A stretch of DNA of 64,000 nt, from positions 1-64,000 of the forward strand of contig NZ_CAWVOH010000001.1 in assembly GCF_963930865.1 (NCBI RefSeq). The letters are read 5' to 3'. Below the pieces are notes generated by a model, which was not told where the DNA came from, searched no databases, and saw only the letters and a list, made by a program, of their open reading frames with translations. The stretch comes from Eupransor demetentiae (GTDB lineage Bacteria > Bacillota > Bacilli > Lactobacillales > Lactobacillaceae). Positions 1 through 7,171 of this stretch are shown one piece after another. Both the position numbers and the translations under genes were made by a program. Each line of letters starts with the position of its first letter. Within the stretch, counting starts at the first letter, position 1.

Positions 1-103
1 ATAGAGGAACCACCTGTACCCATCTCGAACACAGAAGTTAAGCTCTATAGCGCCGAAAGTAGTTGCCGGATCGCTGGCTGCGAGGATAGGACGACGCGAT
101 GCC
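1..103 (+). rRNA. rrf: 5S ribosomal RNA, 5' end cut by window
   Basis: The conserved 5S core is readable: CACCTGTACCCATCTCGAAC, then ACAGAAGTTAAGCTC, then GAGGATAGGACGACGCGATG. The first bases of the molecule lie outside the window. The 3' end is placed near 102-103 because ACGACGCGATGC should pair with the missing 5' strand. It is followed closely by a tRNA cluster, as in the distal end of a Firmicutes rRNA operon. Confidence 0.93.
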
Positions 104-129
104 GTACATAGGAGAAGAGAGCAGTATTC

Positions 130-220
130 GGAGAGGTGTCCGAGTCAGGCTTAAGGAGCACGCTTGGAAAGCGTGTAAGCGGTGAGAGCTGCTTCGAGGG
201 TTCGAATCCCTTCCTCTCCA
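130..220 (+). tRNA. tRNA-Ser (GGA)
   Basis: Acceptor stem GGAGAGG (130-136) pairs with CCTCTCC (213-219). The anticodon loop TTGGAAA at 164-170 gives anticodon GGA (166-168). There is a long variable arm typical of class II tRNA, and a T-loop GGTTCGAATCC. CCA is not encoded. It is the first tRNA after 5S. Confidence 0.95.
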
Positions 221-223
221 TTT

Positions 224-296
224 GGACGCTTAGCTCAGCTGGGAGAGCACCTGCCTTACAAGCAGGGGGTCACAGGTTCGATCCCTGTAGCGTCCA
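224..296 (+). tRNA. tRNA-Val (TAC)
   Basis: Acceptor GGACGCT (224-230) pairs with AGCGTCC (289-295). The anticodon loop CTTACAA carries TAC. The T-arm is ACAGGTTCGATCCCTGT. Only three bases separate it from the preceding tRNA-Ser, so both are probably processed from the rrn transcript. Confidence 0.95.
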
Positions 297-332
297 TTTT
301 GCGTATGTTATTATATATACGTTGCTCTCTGT

Positions 333-381
333 GACATGAGCCTTAGGTGGCCTATGTGAGGTGCGAGTCCTTATCATGTCT
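333..381 (+). pseudogene. tRNA remnant: acceptor plus T-arm, no anticodon arm
   Basis: A perfect 7-bp acceptor GACATGA (333-339) / TCATGTC (374-380) is joined directly to a 5-bp T-stem TGAGG (357-361) / CCTTA (369-373) with loop TGCGAGT. This matches the conserved GGTTCGANTCC box with one change. Only 17 nt (340-356) replace the D-arm, anticodon arm and variable region. There is no anticodon, so it cannot decode. A weak hairpin, TCAACC / GGTTGA at 383-399, follows. It is either a deletion relic or an RNA kept as a minihelix. Confidence 0.6.
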
Positions 382-418
382 TTCAACCTTTTTGGTTGAT
401 TTTAATAATAGTTATCGT

Positions 419-489
419 AGGGATATAGTTTAACGGTAGAATAGCGGTCTCCAAAACCGTTGATGGGGGTTCGATTCCCTCTATCCCTG
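419..489 (+). tRNA. tRNA-Trp (CCA)
   Basis: Acceptor AGGGATA (419-425) pairs with TATCCCT (482-488), with discriminator G489. The 3' CCA is encoded at 490-492, unlike its neighbours. The anticodon CCA is at 451-453 in loop TCTCCAAA. The T-arm GGGGGTTCGATTCCCTC is intact. Confidence 0.95.
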
Positions 490-493
490 CCAT

Positions 494-567
494 GGCGGTA
501 GTGGTGAAGTGGTTAACACACTGGTTTGTGGATCCAGCATGCGAGGGTTCGATCCCCTTCTACCGCC
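494..567 (+). tRNA. tRNA-His (GTG)
   Basis: The eight-base acceptor GGCGGTAG (494-501) pairs with CTACCGCC (560-567), including the extra G-1:C73 pair diagnostic of tRNA-His. Anticodon GTG is at 528-530. It is four bases downstream of the tRNA-Trp body and overlaps none of it. Confidence 0.95.
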
Positions 568-569
568 CT

Positions 570-589
570 AATAAAGTTTCGACTTTATT
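570..589 (+). other. spacer hairpin between tRNA-His and tRNA-Leu
   Basis: AATAAAGT (570-577) and ACTTTATT (582-589) form a perfect 8-bp stem capped by a stable TTCG tetraloop. No T-run follows, so it looks like an RNA processing or spacer structure rather than a terminator. Confidence 0.5.
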
Positions 590-592
590 CAT

Positions 593-676
593 GCCCTTGT
601 GGCGGAATTGGCAGACGCGCTGGACTCAAAATCCAGTGGTGGCAACACCGTGTGGGTTCGACTCCCACCGAGGGCA
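593..676 (+). tRNA. tRNA-Leu (CAA)
   Basis: Acceptor GCCCTTG (593-599) pairs with CGAGGGC (669-675), discriminator A676. Loop CTCAAAA gives anticodon CAA (627-629). The long variable arm TGGTGGCAACACCG is class II, as expected for leucine. It is the last gene of the rrn-tRNA cluster. Confidence 0.95.
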
Positions 677-683
677 TCACAGA

Positions 684-714
684 AGTTTCGGATTTCTTCC
701 GAAGCTTTTTCTTT
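684..714 (+). terminator. terminator of the rrn/tRNA operon
   Basis: AGTTTCGGA (684-692) pairs with TCCGAAGCT (698-706, one G-T pair), loop TTTCT, followed by TTTTTCTTTT. Confidence 0.8.
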
Positions 715-905
715 TACTATCTAAGTGGGGTAGTGGGGCTTGCTTTTATTTCTTGCGTAAATTTATTTGGAGGAAGATTTCTGACTTTGAGCTCATGGCT
801 CAAAGTTTTTTTATTATTCTGAGCGCACTTGAACGCTTGTAAAATCGCCATTTTTTAGGTATTCTTAATGTTAGTATGCTGATGATTTGAAAAGGATGAA
901 GTGAC
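715..905 (+). other. gene-poor interval with a second terminator
   Basis: No convincing ORF. A second strong terminator occupies 784-812: ACTTTGAGC (784-792) / GCTCAAAGT (798-806) followed by a T-run. It may be a backup terminator for the rrn operon or may end a short separate transcript. I could not fix the rsmG promoter confidently. Confidence 0.5.
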
Positions 906-1625
906 TTGAATACGGATGATTTTAAACAAGCTTTGGAAGCGTTTGGTATTAGGCTTTCTGACTTTCAAATGCAGCAATTTGAAAGCTATTATAAGCGATT
1001 GGTCGAGGTAAATCAGCAGTTTAATTTAACGGCTATTACTGAAAAACAGGATGTGTATTTAAAGCATTTCTATGATTCTTTGACACTTGCGGGCTACGTG
1101 AAATCTTTGCAGTCGGAAGAACTGACTTTGATTGATGTTGGGGCAGGTGCTGGTTTTCCATCCTTGCCGCTAAAGATAGCTTTTCCTAATTTAAAAGTAA
1201 CGATGATTGATTCGCTTAATAAGCGGGTTAAGTTTCTTAAAGAAATGGTGCAGCTTCTTGGCTTGGATGGTGTGACCGTTTTGCATGGTCGTGCGGAAGA
1301 TTATGGGCAGGATTCTCAGATGCGCGAATCTTTTGATATTGCGACTGCGCGCGCGGTTGCTCGCACCTCAGTCTTGTCTGAATATACTTTGCCTTTTGTT
1401 AAAATTGGTGGCCAGCTGCTGGTCATGAAGGCCTCGACTGCTGAAGCTGAATTAAAAGATTCAAAGGGTGCTTTAAAAGTCCTTGGCGGACAGTTGAAGG
1501 AGCAGTTCGACTTTGATTTACCAAATGGTGATCCGCGAGTTATTCAAGTGATTGATAAAGTTCAAAAGACACCTAAGAAGTATCCACGTCAGGCTGGTCT
1601 TCCCAGCAAGAAGCCGCTGCACTGA
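906..1625 (+). CDS. rsmG: 16S rRNA (guanine-N7) methyltransferase RsmG
   Basis: RsmG uses S-adenosylmethionine to methylate N7 of G527 (E. coli numbering) of 16S rRNA in the small subunit. The 239-residue product has the usual family length. The AdoMet-binding motif DVGAGAGFPS is at residues 77-86, and the conserved NLTAI and HFYDSL segments lie before it (about 40-60). The start is TTG at 906, preceded by AAGGATG at the right distance. No ATG in frame fits. The gene precedes parA by 23 nt, the usual origin-proximal order in Firmicutes. Functional assignment is family knowledge. Confidence 0.95.
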   Translation: MNTDDFKQALEAFGIRLSDFQMQQFESYYKRLVEVNQQFNLTAITEKQDVYLKHFYDSLTLAGYVKSLQSEELTLIDVGAGAGFPSLPLKIAFPNLKVTMIDSLNKRVKFLKEMVQLLGLDGVTVLHGRAEDYGQDSQMRESFDIATARAVARTSVLSEYTLPFVKIGGQLLVMKASTAEAELKDSKGALKVLGGQLKEQFDFDLPNGDPRVIQVIDKVQKTPKKYPRQAGLPSKKPLH

Positions 1626-1648
1626 GCATTTTCGTAAAGGAGTTTGCG

Positions 1649-2407
1649 ATGGCACATGTAATTGCCTTAGCCAATCAAAAAGGTGGCGTTGGTAAAACAA
1701 CCACCAGTATAAATCTTGGCGCAGCTTTAGCTCAGGCGGGAAAGCGTGTGCTTTTGGTCGATATCGATCCTCAGGGAAATGCTACGAGTGGTTTGGGCGT
1801 CGACAAGTCCACTTTGAAGTCTGACGTTTATGACGTTTTGATTCAAGAGGCAACGGTTCGTGATGTGGTGGTTGCCACTGATAACATGGACCTAGTACCA
1901 GCGACGATTCAGCTTTCCGATAGTGAAGTGCAACTGGTCAATATTCCAGAACGAGAATATCGTTTGAAGAAGGCACTAGAGGCGGTGCAGGGGGAGTATG
2001 ATTATATTTTGATCGACAATCCACCTTCATTAGGGCTATTGACGATTAATTCCTTTACTGCCGCTAATTCAGTATTGATTCCAGTCCAGACAGAGTTTTA
2101 CGCCTTGGAAGGATTGGGACAGTTGATTAACACGGTTGAATTAGTTCGCCAGCAGTTTAATCCAGAATTGGAAATCGGTGGCATTCTTTTGACTATGTAT
2201 GATGGTCGTACGAATTTGGCCAAGCAGGTTTCACAAGAGGTTCGCTCTTATTTCAAGGACCGGGTTTACCAAACGGTTATTCCACGAACGGTTCGTTTGT
2301 CGGAAGCACCGTCATATGGTCAAGCAATTATTGATTTTGACCCCCGTTCGCTTGGAGCGCGGGTATACACTGAGCTAGCTCAGGAGGTTTTGAAGCAATA
2401 TGGTTAA
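1649..2407 (+). CDS. parA: chromosome partitioning ATPase ParA (Soj)
   Basis: ParA/Soj is a deviant Walker ATPase that works with ParB on origin segregation and, in B. subtilis, on replication initiation. The deviant Walker A motif KGGVGKTT is at residues 11-18, DPQGN at 40-44 and the Walker B-like LIDNPPS at 121-127 (family members usually have DCPPS or DTPPS; here Asn replaces the middle residue). Length 252 aa is typical. The start ATG follows AAAGGAGTTTGCG. The gene overlaps parB by 8 nt, so the two are translationally coupled. Confidence 0.96.
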   Translation: MAHVIALANQKGGVGKTTTSINLGAALAQAGKRVLLVDIDPQGNATSGLGVDKSTLKSDVYDVLIQEATVRDVVVATDNMDLVPATIQLSDSEVQLVNIPEREYRLKKALEAVQGEYDYILIDNPPSLGLLTINSFTAANSVLIPVQTEFYALEGLGQLINTVELVRQQFNPELEIGGILLTMYDGRTNLAKQVSQEVRSYFKDRVYQTVIPRTVRLSEAPSYGQAIIDFDPRSLGARVYTELAQEVLKQYG

Positions 2408-3302
2408 TAAAAAAGGTGGCTTAGGCAAAGGTATGGACTCCCTTTTTGGAGCTAACCGCGTTTCGCCTTCAGCCCTAGAACATTCGAAAACCATTCAGCG
2501 TAAACCTGAAGCGGGGGAAAAGGTTGAAAAGATCACGCTATCGTTAGTTGATCCTAATCCTTTTCAACCTCGTGAACATTTTGATCAAGAAGCCTTGCAG
2601 GAATTGGCGAATTCAATCAAAGAAAATGGTTTGTTGACGCCGATTATCGTTCGTCAGGCCGGCGATCGTTACCAGATTATTGCCGGAGAACGACGTGTAC
2701 GAGCATCCAAGCTGCTAAAGCTGCGCAAAATTGATGCTATCGTTCGTAAGACGAATGATGACACCATGGCCACTTTGGCCTTGATTGAAAATTTGCAGCG
2801 CGACAATCTCAATCCAATCGAAGAAGCCCATGCTTTTGACGGCCTATTGAAGCAATTAAAGCTGAACCAAACGCAACTGGCTGAGAAATTGGGCAAGGAA
2901 CGTACGACAATTGCTAACTCCTTGCGACTCTTGAAGTTGCCTGACGAAGTGCAAGATTTGGTTCAAAACAAGGAATTGTCGATGGGGCAGGCCCGGGCTT
3001 TGCTTGGTTTGGAAAAGTCGAACAAGTTAAAAGCAGCTTTGAAAGAAATTTTGGGTAAGGGGCTTAACGTTCGCCAGGTCGAACAACTGGTTAAGCGTTT
3101 GAACAGCGACCAGGCTGCACCGAAGAAAGCGCCAGAATCACCTTACGTGGCTGACCTTTCCAATCGTTTGGAAGAAAAGTTTGGTACCAAAGTACGCTTG
3201 CAAACCGGTGCTAAGGGAAAGGGTAAAATCGAAATTGATTTCCTTTCCAACGATGACTTGGCCCGCATCCTTGCTTTACTAGAAATTGAGGTGGACCAAT
3301 GA
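2400..3302 (+). CDS. parB: chromosome partitioning protein ParB (Spo0J)
   Basis: ParB is a CTPase that loads at parS and spreads along DNA. Visible motifs are NPFQPR (53-58), GERRVRA (96-102), ENLQR (130-134) and a helix-turn-helix at about 157-180. The 300-aa length is typical for Spo0J. ATG 2400 lies inside the end of parA, and the stop overlaps the next start (ATGA). I looked for the consensus parS palindrome in and near the gene and did not find one in this window. Confidence 0.95.
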   Translation: MVNKKGGLGKGMDSLFGANRVSPSALEHSKTIQRKPEAGEKVEKITLSLVDPNPFQPREHFDQEALQELANSIKENGLLTPIIVRQAGDRYQIIAGERRVRASKLLKLRKIDAIVRKTNDDTMATLALIENLQRDNLNPIEEAHAFDGLLKQLKLNQTQLAEKLGKERTTIANSLRLLKLPDEVQDLVQNKELSMGQARALLGLEKSNKLKAALKEILGKGLNVRQVEQLVKRLNSDQAAPKKAPESPYVADLSNRLEEKFGTKVRLQTGAKGKGKIEIDFLSNDDLARILALLEIEVDQ

Positions 3303-3511
3303 TGCCAGTTCCTGAATATCATTTACATGACGTTGTTGAAATGAAAAAGCCCCACGCTTGTGGGGCGAATGCCTGGGGAATCATGCGTTTAGGGGCGGAC
3401 ATTAAGCTGAACTGTACGGCTTGTAACCGCACCATCATGTTGACCCGTTTTAATTTCAACAAACGTTTAAAGAAAATTATTAAGTCAAATGCCACTCAAG
3501 AAGAGGGCTAG
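3299..3511 (+). CDS. DUF951 small zinc-ribbon-like protein
   Basis: A 70-residue protein with the DUF951 pattern: MKKPHACG near the N-terminus, then LGADIKLNCTAC. Cys21, Cys39 and Cys42 could bind metal. The family sits beside parB in many Firmicutes (YyzM-like) and has no established function. The start overlaps the parB stop (ATGA). A second ATG at 3302 has slightly better spacing from GAGGTGG. This is the only protein gene I noticed here that ends in TAG, which matters for the comG observation. Confidence 0.88.
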   Translation: MMPVPEYHLHDVVEMKKPHACGANAWGIMRLGADIKLNCTACNRTIMLTRFNFNKRLKKIIKSNATQEEG

Positions 3512-3527
3512 AAAGTAGGATTTTACT

Positions 3528-4628
3528 ATGGCACTTACGGCCGGAATCGTTGGATTACCTAACGTTGGAAAATCAACACTATTTAACGCCATTACCAAGG
3601 CGGGCGCCGAGATGGCCAATTATCCTTTTGCCACTATCGAACCGAATGTTGGAATGGTGGAAGTGCCTGACAAGCGCTTGGCCCGCATTCAAGAAATTGA
3701 GCCTGCGGATAAGGTTATTCCAACTACTTTTGAATTTACGGATATCGCTGGAATTGTAAAGGGGGCTTCTCAAGGAGAAGGTCTTGGAAACAAGTTCTTG
3801 GAAAACATTCGCCAGGTCAACGCCATCGTCCACGTTATGCGTGCCTTCGATAACGACGAGATCATCCACGTTAACGGTGTTGTGAATCCTTTGGATGATA
3901 TCGATACGATTAACACGGAATTGATTTTGGCTGATTTGGAAGCCGTTGATAAGCGTTATGCCAAGGTTGCACGAGCAGCTAAGGGGAGCGATAAGGCCGC
4001 CAAGGCCGAAGCCGCGGTTTTGGAAAAGATTAAGCCTGTTTTGGAAGCGGGTAAGTCAGTCCGTTCAATCGATTTTAACGAAGAAGAAGCAAAGGTTGTT
4101 AAGGGGCTCTTCCTTTTGACGGCCAAGCCCGTGCTTTACGTGGCCAACATCGCTGAAGAAGATATGGCGGATCCAACGAAGTCAAAGTACTACCAGCAAA
4201 TTAAGGAATTTGCGGATAGTGAAAAGGCTGAAGTGATTGCTTTGTCAGCTGAAACGGAAGAGGAAATCGCTCAGTTAAATGATGACGAGAAGTCAGACTT
4301 CTTGGAATTGGCTGGCGTTGACGAACCTGGTTTGGACAAGTTGATTCGTGCCGCTTACCACTTGTTGGACTTGCGTACCTTCTTTACCGCTGGCGGTAAG
4401 GAAACTCGCGCTTGGACCTTTAAGGCGGGTGCTAAGGCACCACAAGCAGCGGGGGTTATTCACTCCGACTTTGAACGAGGCTTCATTCGGGCCGAAACGA
4501 TGTCCTTTGAAGATTTGGACCATTACGGTTCCGTTAAGGCCGTTAAGGAAGCCGGTCGCCTTCGCTCAGAGGGTAAGGAATACGTTGTCCAAGATGGGGA
4601 CATTATCGAATTCCGTTTCAACGTTTAA
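3528..4628 (+). CDS. ychF: redox-regulated ribosome-associated ATPase YchF
   Basis: YchF is an Obg-family P-loop protein that prefers ATP and associates with ribosomes. The G1 motif GLPNVGKST is at residues 9-17. NYPFATIEPNVG and DIAGIVKGASQGEGLGN follow, and the C-terminal TGS domain (about 280-366) contains FFTAGGKETRAW. 366 aa is the family length. It directly follows DUF951, with AAAGTAGGA upstream of the ATG, and probably belongs to the same transcript. Confidence 0.96.
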   Translation: MALTAGIVGLPNVGKSTLFNAITKAGAEMANYPFATIEPNVGMVEVPDKRLARIQEIEPADKVIPTTFEFTDIAGIVKGASQGEGLGNKFLENIRQVNAIVHVMRAFDNDEIIHVNGVVNPLDDIDTINTELILADLEAVDKRYAKVARAAKGSDKAAKAEAAVLEKIKPVLEAGKSVRSIDFNEEEAKVVKGLFLLTAKPVLYVANIAEEDMADPTKSKYYQQIKEFADSEKAEVIALSAETEEEIAQLNDDEKSDFLELAGVDEPGLDKLIRAAYHLLDLRTFFTAGGKETRAWTFKAGAKAPQAAGVIHSDFERGFIRAETMSFEDLDHYGSVKAVKEAGRLRSEGKEYVVQDGDIIEFRFNV

Positions 4629-4652
4629 TTAAATTTCTGTTAGGAGAATTGC

Positions 4653-5360
4653 ATGTCGAATCAAGAACATGAACTAACGAAGAAAAATGAAGCTTTCGTT
4701 TTCCAGTTAGGTAAATTACTTGGTCAATCCGATAAGTTAGATGGTGACCAGGTTGATGATATTATTGCTGAAGTTCGTACGAAATTGTATGAAAATCAGT
4801 CAACTGGTCGGACGGCTGCCCAAATCTATGGGACGCCCAGCTTAGCTGCTAATCACTTTTTGGATCCTAAGCAAAATGCTAAGACGATGCAGGAATATTC
4901 TAACTGGACCCTGACCCTTGATACAGCGATGGCCTTTCTAACTTTTATTGCGCTCTACGTTGGCGCTACGATGTTACTTTCTAAGAACAGCAACACTGGG
5001 ATTGGAATTACTTTTGTTTTGGCCATGCCATTCTTGATTGCATTCATGTACGTTGCTTTGATGCGCCGGCTTGTTCCTGATCCTAAGAATCCTAATCCTA
5101 AGCCAATTAAGCGCTGGGTTGCTTGGTTAACGATTCCAGGAATTACCATCTTTATGCTGGCAATCTCAGTGCTTTTGGTTTTGTTGCCCCACTTCCTCAA
5201 TCCTGTTTTGCCAGGTTGGCTTTACATTGTCATTGGGGTTTTGGCCTTTGTGATCTTGCGTTGGAACCGTGGCCAGGCAGGTATGCACAATGTGGGAATT
5301 TTGGCAGTAAGCAAGTTGGCGCAACAATCGCGTGAACAGATGCAGAATAACAAGGATTAA
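4653..5360 (+). CDS. DUF1129 family membrane protein
   Basis: The N-terminal cytoplasmic part (1-85) is helical and resembles the DUF1129/DUF1048-like region found before membrane segments in lactobacilli. Four membrane helices follow at about 88-109, 116-137, 155-180 and 187-203. TTAGGAGA precedes the ATG. It sits 24 nt after ychF and 3 nt before a response regulator, so it may be cotranscribed with the two-component system. The function is unknown. Confidence 0.8.
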   Translation: MSNQEHELTKKNEAFVFQLGKLLGQSDKLDGDQVDDIIAEVRTKLYENQSTGRTAAQIYGTPSLAANHFLDPKQNAKTMQEYSNWTLTLDTAMAFLTFIALYVGATMLLSKNSNTGIGITFVLAMPFLIAFMYVALMRRLVPDPKNPNPKPIKRWVAWLTIPGITIFMLAISVLLVLLPHFLNPVLPGWLYIVIGVLAFVILRWNRGQAGMHNVGILAVSKLAQQSREQMQNNKD

Positions 5361-5363
5361 CTC

Positions 5364-6053
5364 ATGAAAATTTTAGTTGTTGACGACGATGTCGAAATTG
5401 CAGAATTACTTGAAATTTACCTTAAAAATGAAAGCTACGAACCATTGATTGCCCATGATGGGAAGGAAGCTTTGTCAAAGCTGAACACTAATCCGGACGT
5501 GGCCTTGATGGTTTTGGACATTATGATGCCCAACATGTCTGGTTTGGAAGTGTTGAAGGCGGTTCGTAAGGATACTCATATTCCAATCTTGATGCTCTCA
5601 GCAAAGTCATCGGATATGGATAAGATTCAGGGCTTGGTTTCAGGCGCTGATGACTACGTGACGAAGCCATTCAATCCTTTGGAAGTTATGGCGCGCATCC
5701 GTTCTCTTTTGCGTCGCTCCCAAAACATGGTTCAAGACGAAAAGCCTGATGTGTTGAACATCGGCTCTTTGGTGATTAACAAGGACAGCCACGAAGTTAA
5801 GACCGCGGACGGTGAGCTAGTTAATTTGACGGCCCTTGAATTCGGTATTTTGTACTTGTTGGCTTCCCATCCAAACCGTGTCTTCTCAGCGGATGATATT
5901 TTTGAACGTGTTTGGCAGCAAGAATCCGTAGTCTCCGCCAAGACTGTTATGGTGCACGTTTCTCATTTGCGTGATAAGTTGGAAGAAGCAACCGATGGAG
6001 ACCAAGTTATCCAGACTGTCTGGGGCGTTGGTTACAAGATTGAAGTGAATTAA
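5364..6053 (+). CDS. OmpR/PhoB-family response regulator (VanR-like)
   Basis: The receiver domain (1-115) has acidic pocket DDD at 7-9, phosphoacceptor Asp52 in LDIMMP, Ser79 in MLSAK, and Lys101 in TKPF. The C-terminal half is a winged helix with VSAKTVMVHVSHLRDKLE and VWGVGYKIE, typical of OmpR-type DNA binding. It overlaps the histidine kinase start by one base. The order regulator - kinase - D,D-carboxypeptidase suggests a role in the cell wall stress response, which is inference. Confidence 0.93.
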   Translation: MKILVVDDDVEIAELLEIYLKNESYEPLIAHDGKEALSKLNTNPDVALMVLDIMMPNMSGLEVLKAVRKDTHIPILMLSAKSSDMDKIQGLVSGADDYVTKPFNPLEVMARIRSLLRRSQNMVQDEKPDVLNIGSLVINKDSHEVKTADGELVNLTALEFGILYLLASHPNRVFSADDIFERVWQQESVVSAKTVMVHVSHLRDKLEEATDGDQVIQTVWGVGYKIEVN

Positions 6054-7171
6054 TGATGAAAAAGGCTAGCAAGCAACGATTAGAGATTTATTATTTTGGC
6101 AAAGGGGCGCTTTTGACCCTGATTACCATTCCAGGTCTCTTCTTTGTTTTTAATTCTTTACAAAAGCAAATGCCAGCCTGGTCAACAAAATTTTGTTGGC
6201 CTTTTTTTTGCTTAATCGCCTTCCTAATTTTAGGGGCTATCGTTTGGACTTCCTGGCGGGAGTGCAAGCAGGCGGTTTCGATTCAGCGTTTGACTGATGA
6301 ATTGGCTCAGCAGGTTAACCAGGAACAAGGGCACACGATTGAATGGCAACATCCTGTCGATCAGCGAGTGGCCACTTTAACCAAGCAGTTTAACCAGGTT
6401 ATTACCCGTTCCAACCAGCTTCATCAGCAGGAAGAAGAGACCAAGTCTTCTCGTGATGAAATGATGACGAATATTTCCCACGATTTACGGACGCCTTTGA
6501 CTGCGATTATCGGGTATCTTGGTCTCGTGGTCATGCAAAAGGATCAGCTTTCGACGGCTGACCGCAACAAATACATCCAAACGGCCTATGACAAAGCCAA
6601 CCAAATGAAAACTTTGGTGGAAGACCTCTTCGAGTTTTCAAAGACCCAGCTTCAAAATGCTAGTTTGAACATTACCGAATTTTCTGTCGGAGACCTCTTT
6701 GCCCAGCTTTTGGCTTCTTATGAAGTTGAAGCTCAGGAAAAAGGAATTGAGCTAACTTACCTGATTGAGCCCCGTCTGATTATCATGGAAGGCGATTCGG
6801 ACAAGTTGGCCCGGGTCTTGATGAACCTGATTAACAATGCCTTTAAGTATGCTAAGGGCGCCACTTTTATTAAGTTGACGGCGCAGGTTCGCCCTAATGA
6901 TCAAGTTGAAATTCGTGTCACCAACGACGGCGAATCGATTCCTCAGGATTCTTTGGATTCACTTTTTGATCGTTTTTACCGGGTGGAGAGCTCGCGTAAC
7001 AGTAAAACCGGGGGAACCGGCTTGGGCCTTGCCATTGTGAAGGGCATCGTCGAACAGCATCACGGCCAGGTGAAGGTCGAATCAAGTCAAGAAGCTACAT
7101 CCTTCGTGGTTTCCTTGCCTATTCACCAAGTTGCTACCAATGATGACGAGGGAGAATCTGTCAGTGACTAA
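6053..7171 (+). CDS. sensor histidine kinase (VanS-like)
   Basis: Two membrane helices at about 17-35 and 47-67 flank a very short extracellular loop, so any signal is probably sensed in or near the membrane. A coiled linker precedes the H-box NISHDLRTPLT with phosphoacceptor His143. The N-box LMNLINNAFKYA and the G-box GTGLGLAIVKG complete the HATPase domain. ATG at 6053 or 6056 is possible. No good Shine-Dalgarno is visible, consistent with coupling to the regulator gene. The intramembrane-sensing architecture resembles VanS/BaeS-type kinases. Confidence 0.92.
   Translation: MMKKASKQRLEIYYFGKGALLTLITIPGLFFVFNSLQKQMPAWSTKFCWPFFCLIAFLILGAIVWTSWRECKQAVSIQRLTDELAQQVNQEQGHTIEWQHPVDQRVATLTKQFNQVITRSNQLHQQEEETKSSRDEMMTNISHDLRTPLTAIIGYLGLVVMQKDQLSTADRNKYIQTAYDKANQMKTLVEDLFEFSKTQLQNASLNITEFSVGDLFAQLLASYEVEAQEKGIELTYLIEPRLIIMEGDSDKLARVLMNLINNAFKYAKGATFIKLTAQVRPNDQVEIRVTNDGESIPQDSLDSLFDRFYRVESSRNSKTGGTGLGLAIVKGIVEQHHGQVKVESSQEATSFVVSLPIHQVATNDDEGESVSD

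Noticed and set aside
136..842. ORFs of 67, 98 and 116 codons across the tRNA cluster
   Set aside because: They run through tRNA genes, lack ribosome sites and show no protein-like composition.
2400..3302. parS site expected near parAB
   Set aside because: No sequence close to the TGTTTCACGTGAAACA consensus was found here or nearby by eye; sites may lie outside the window.
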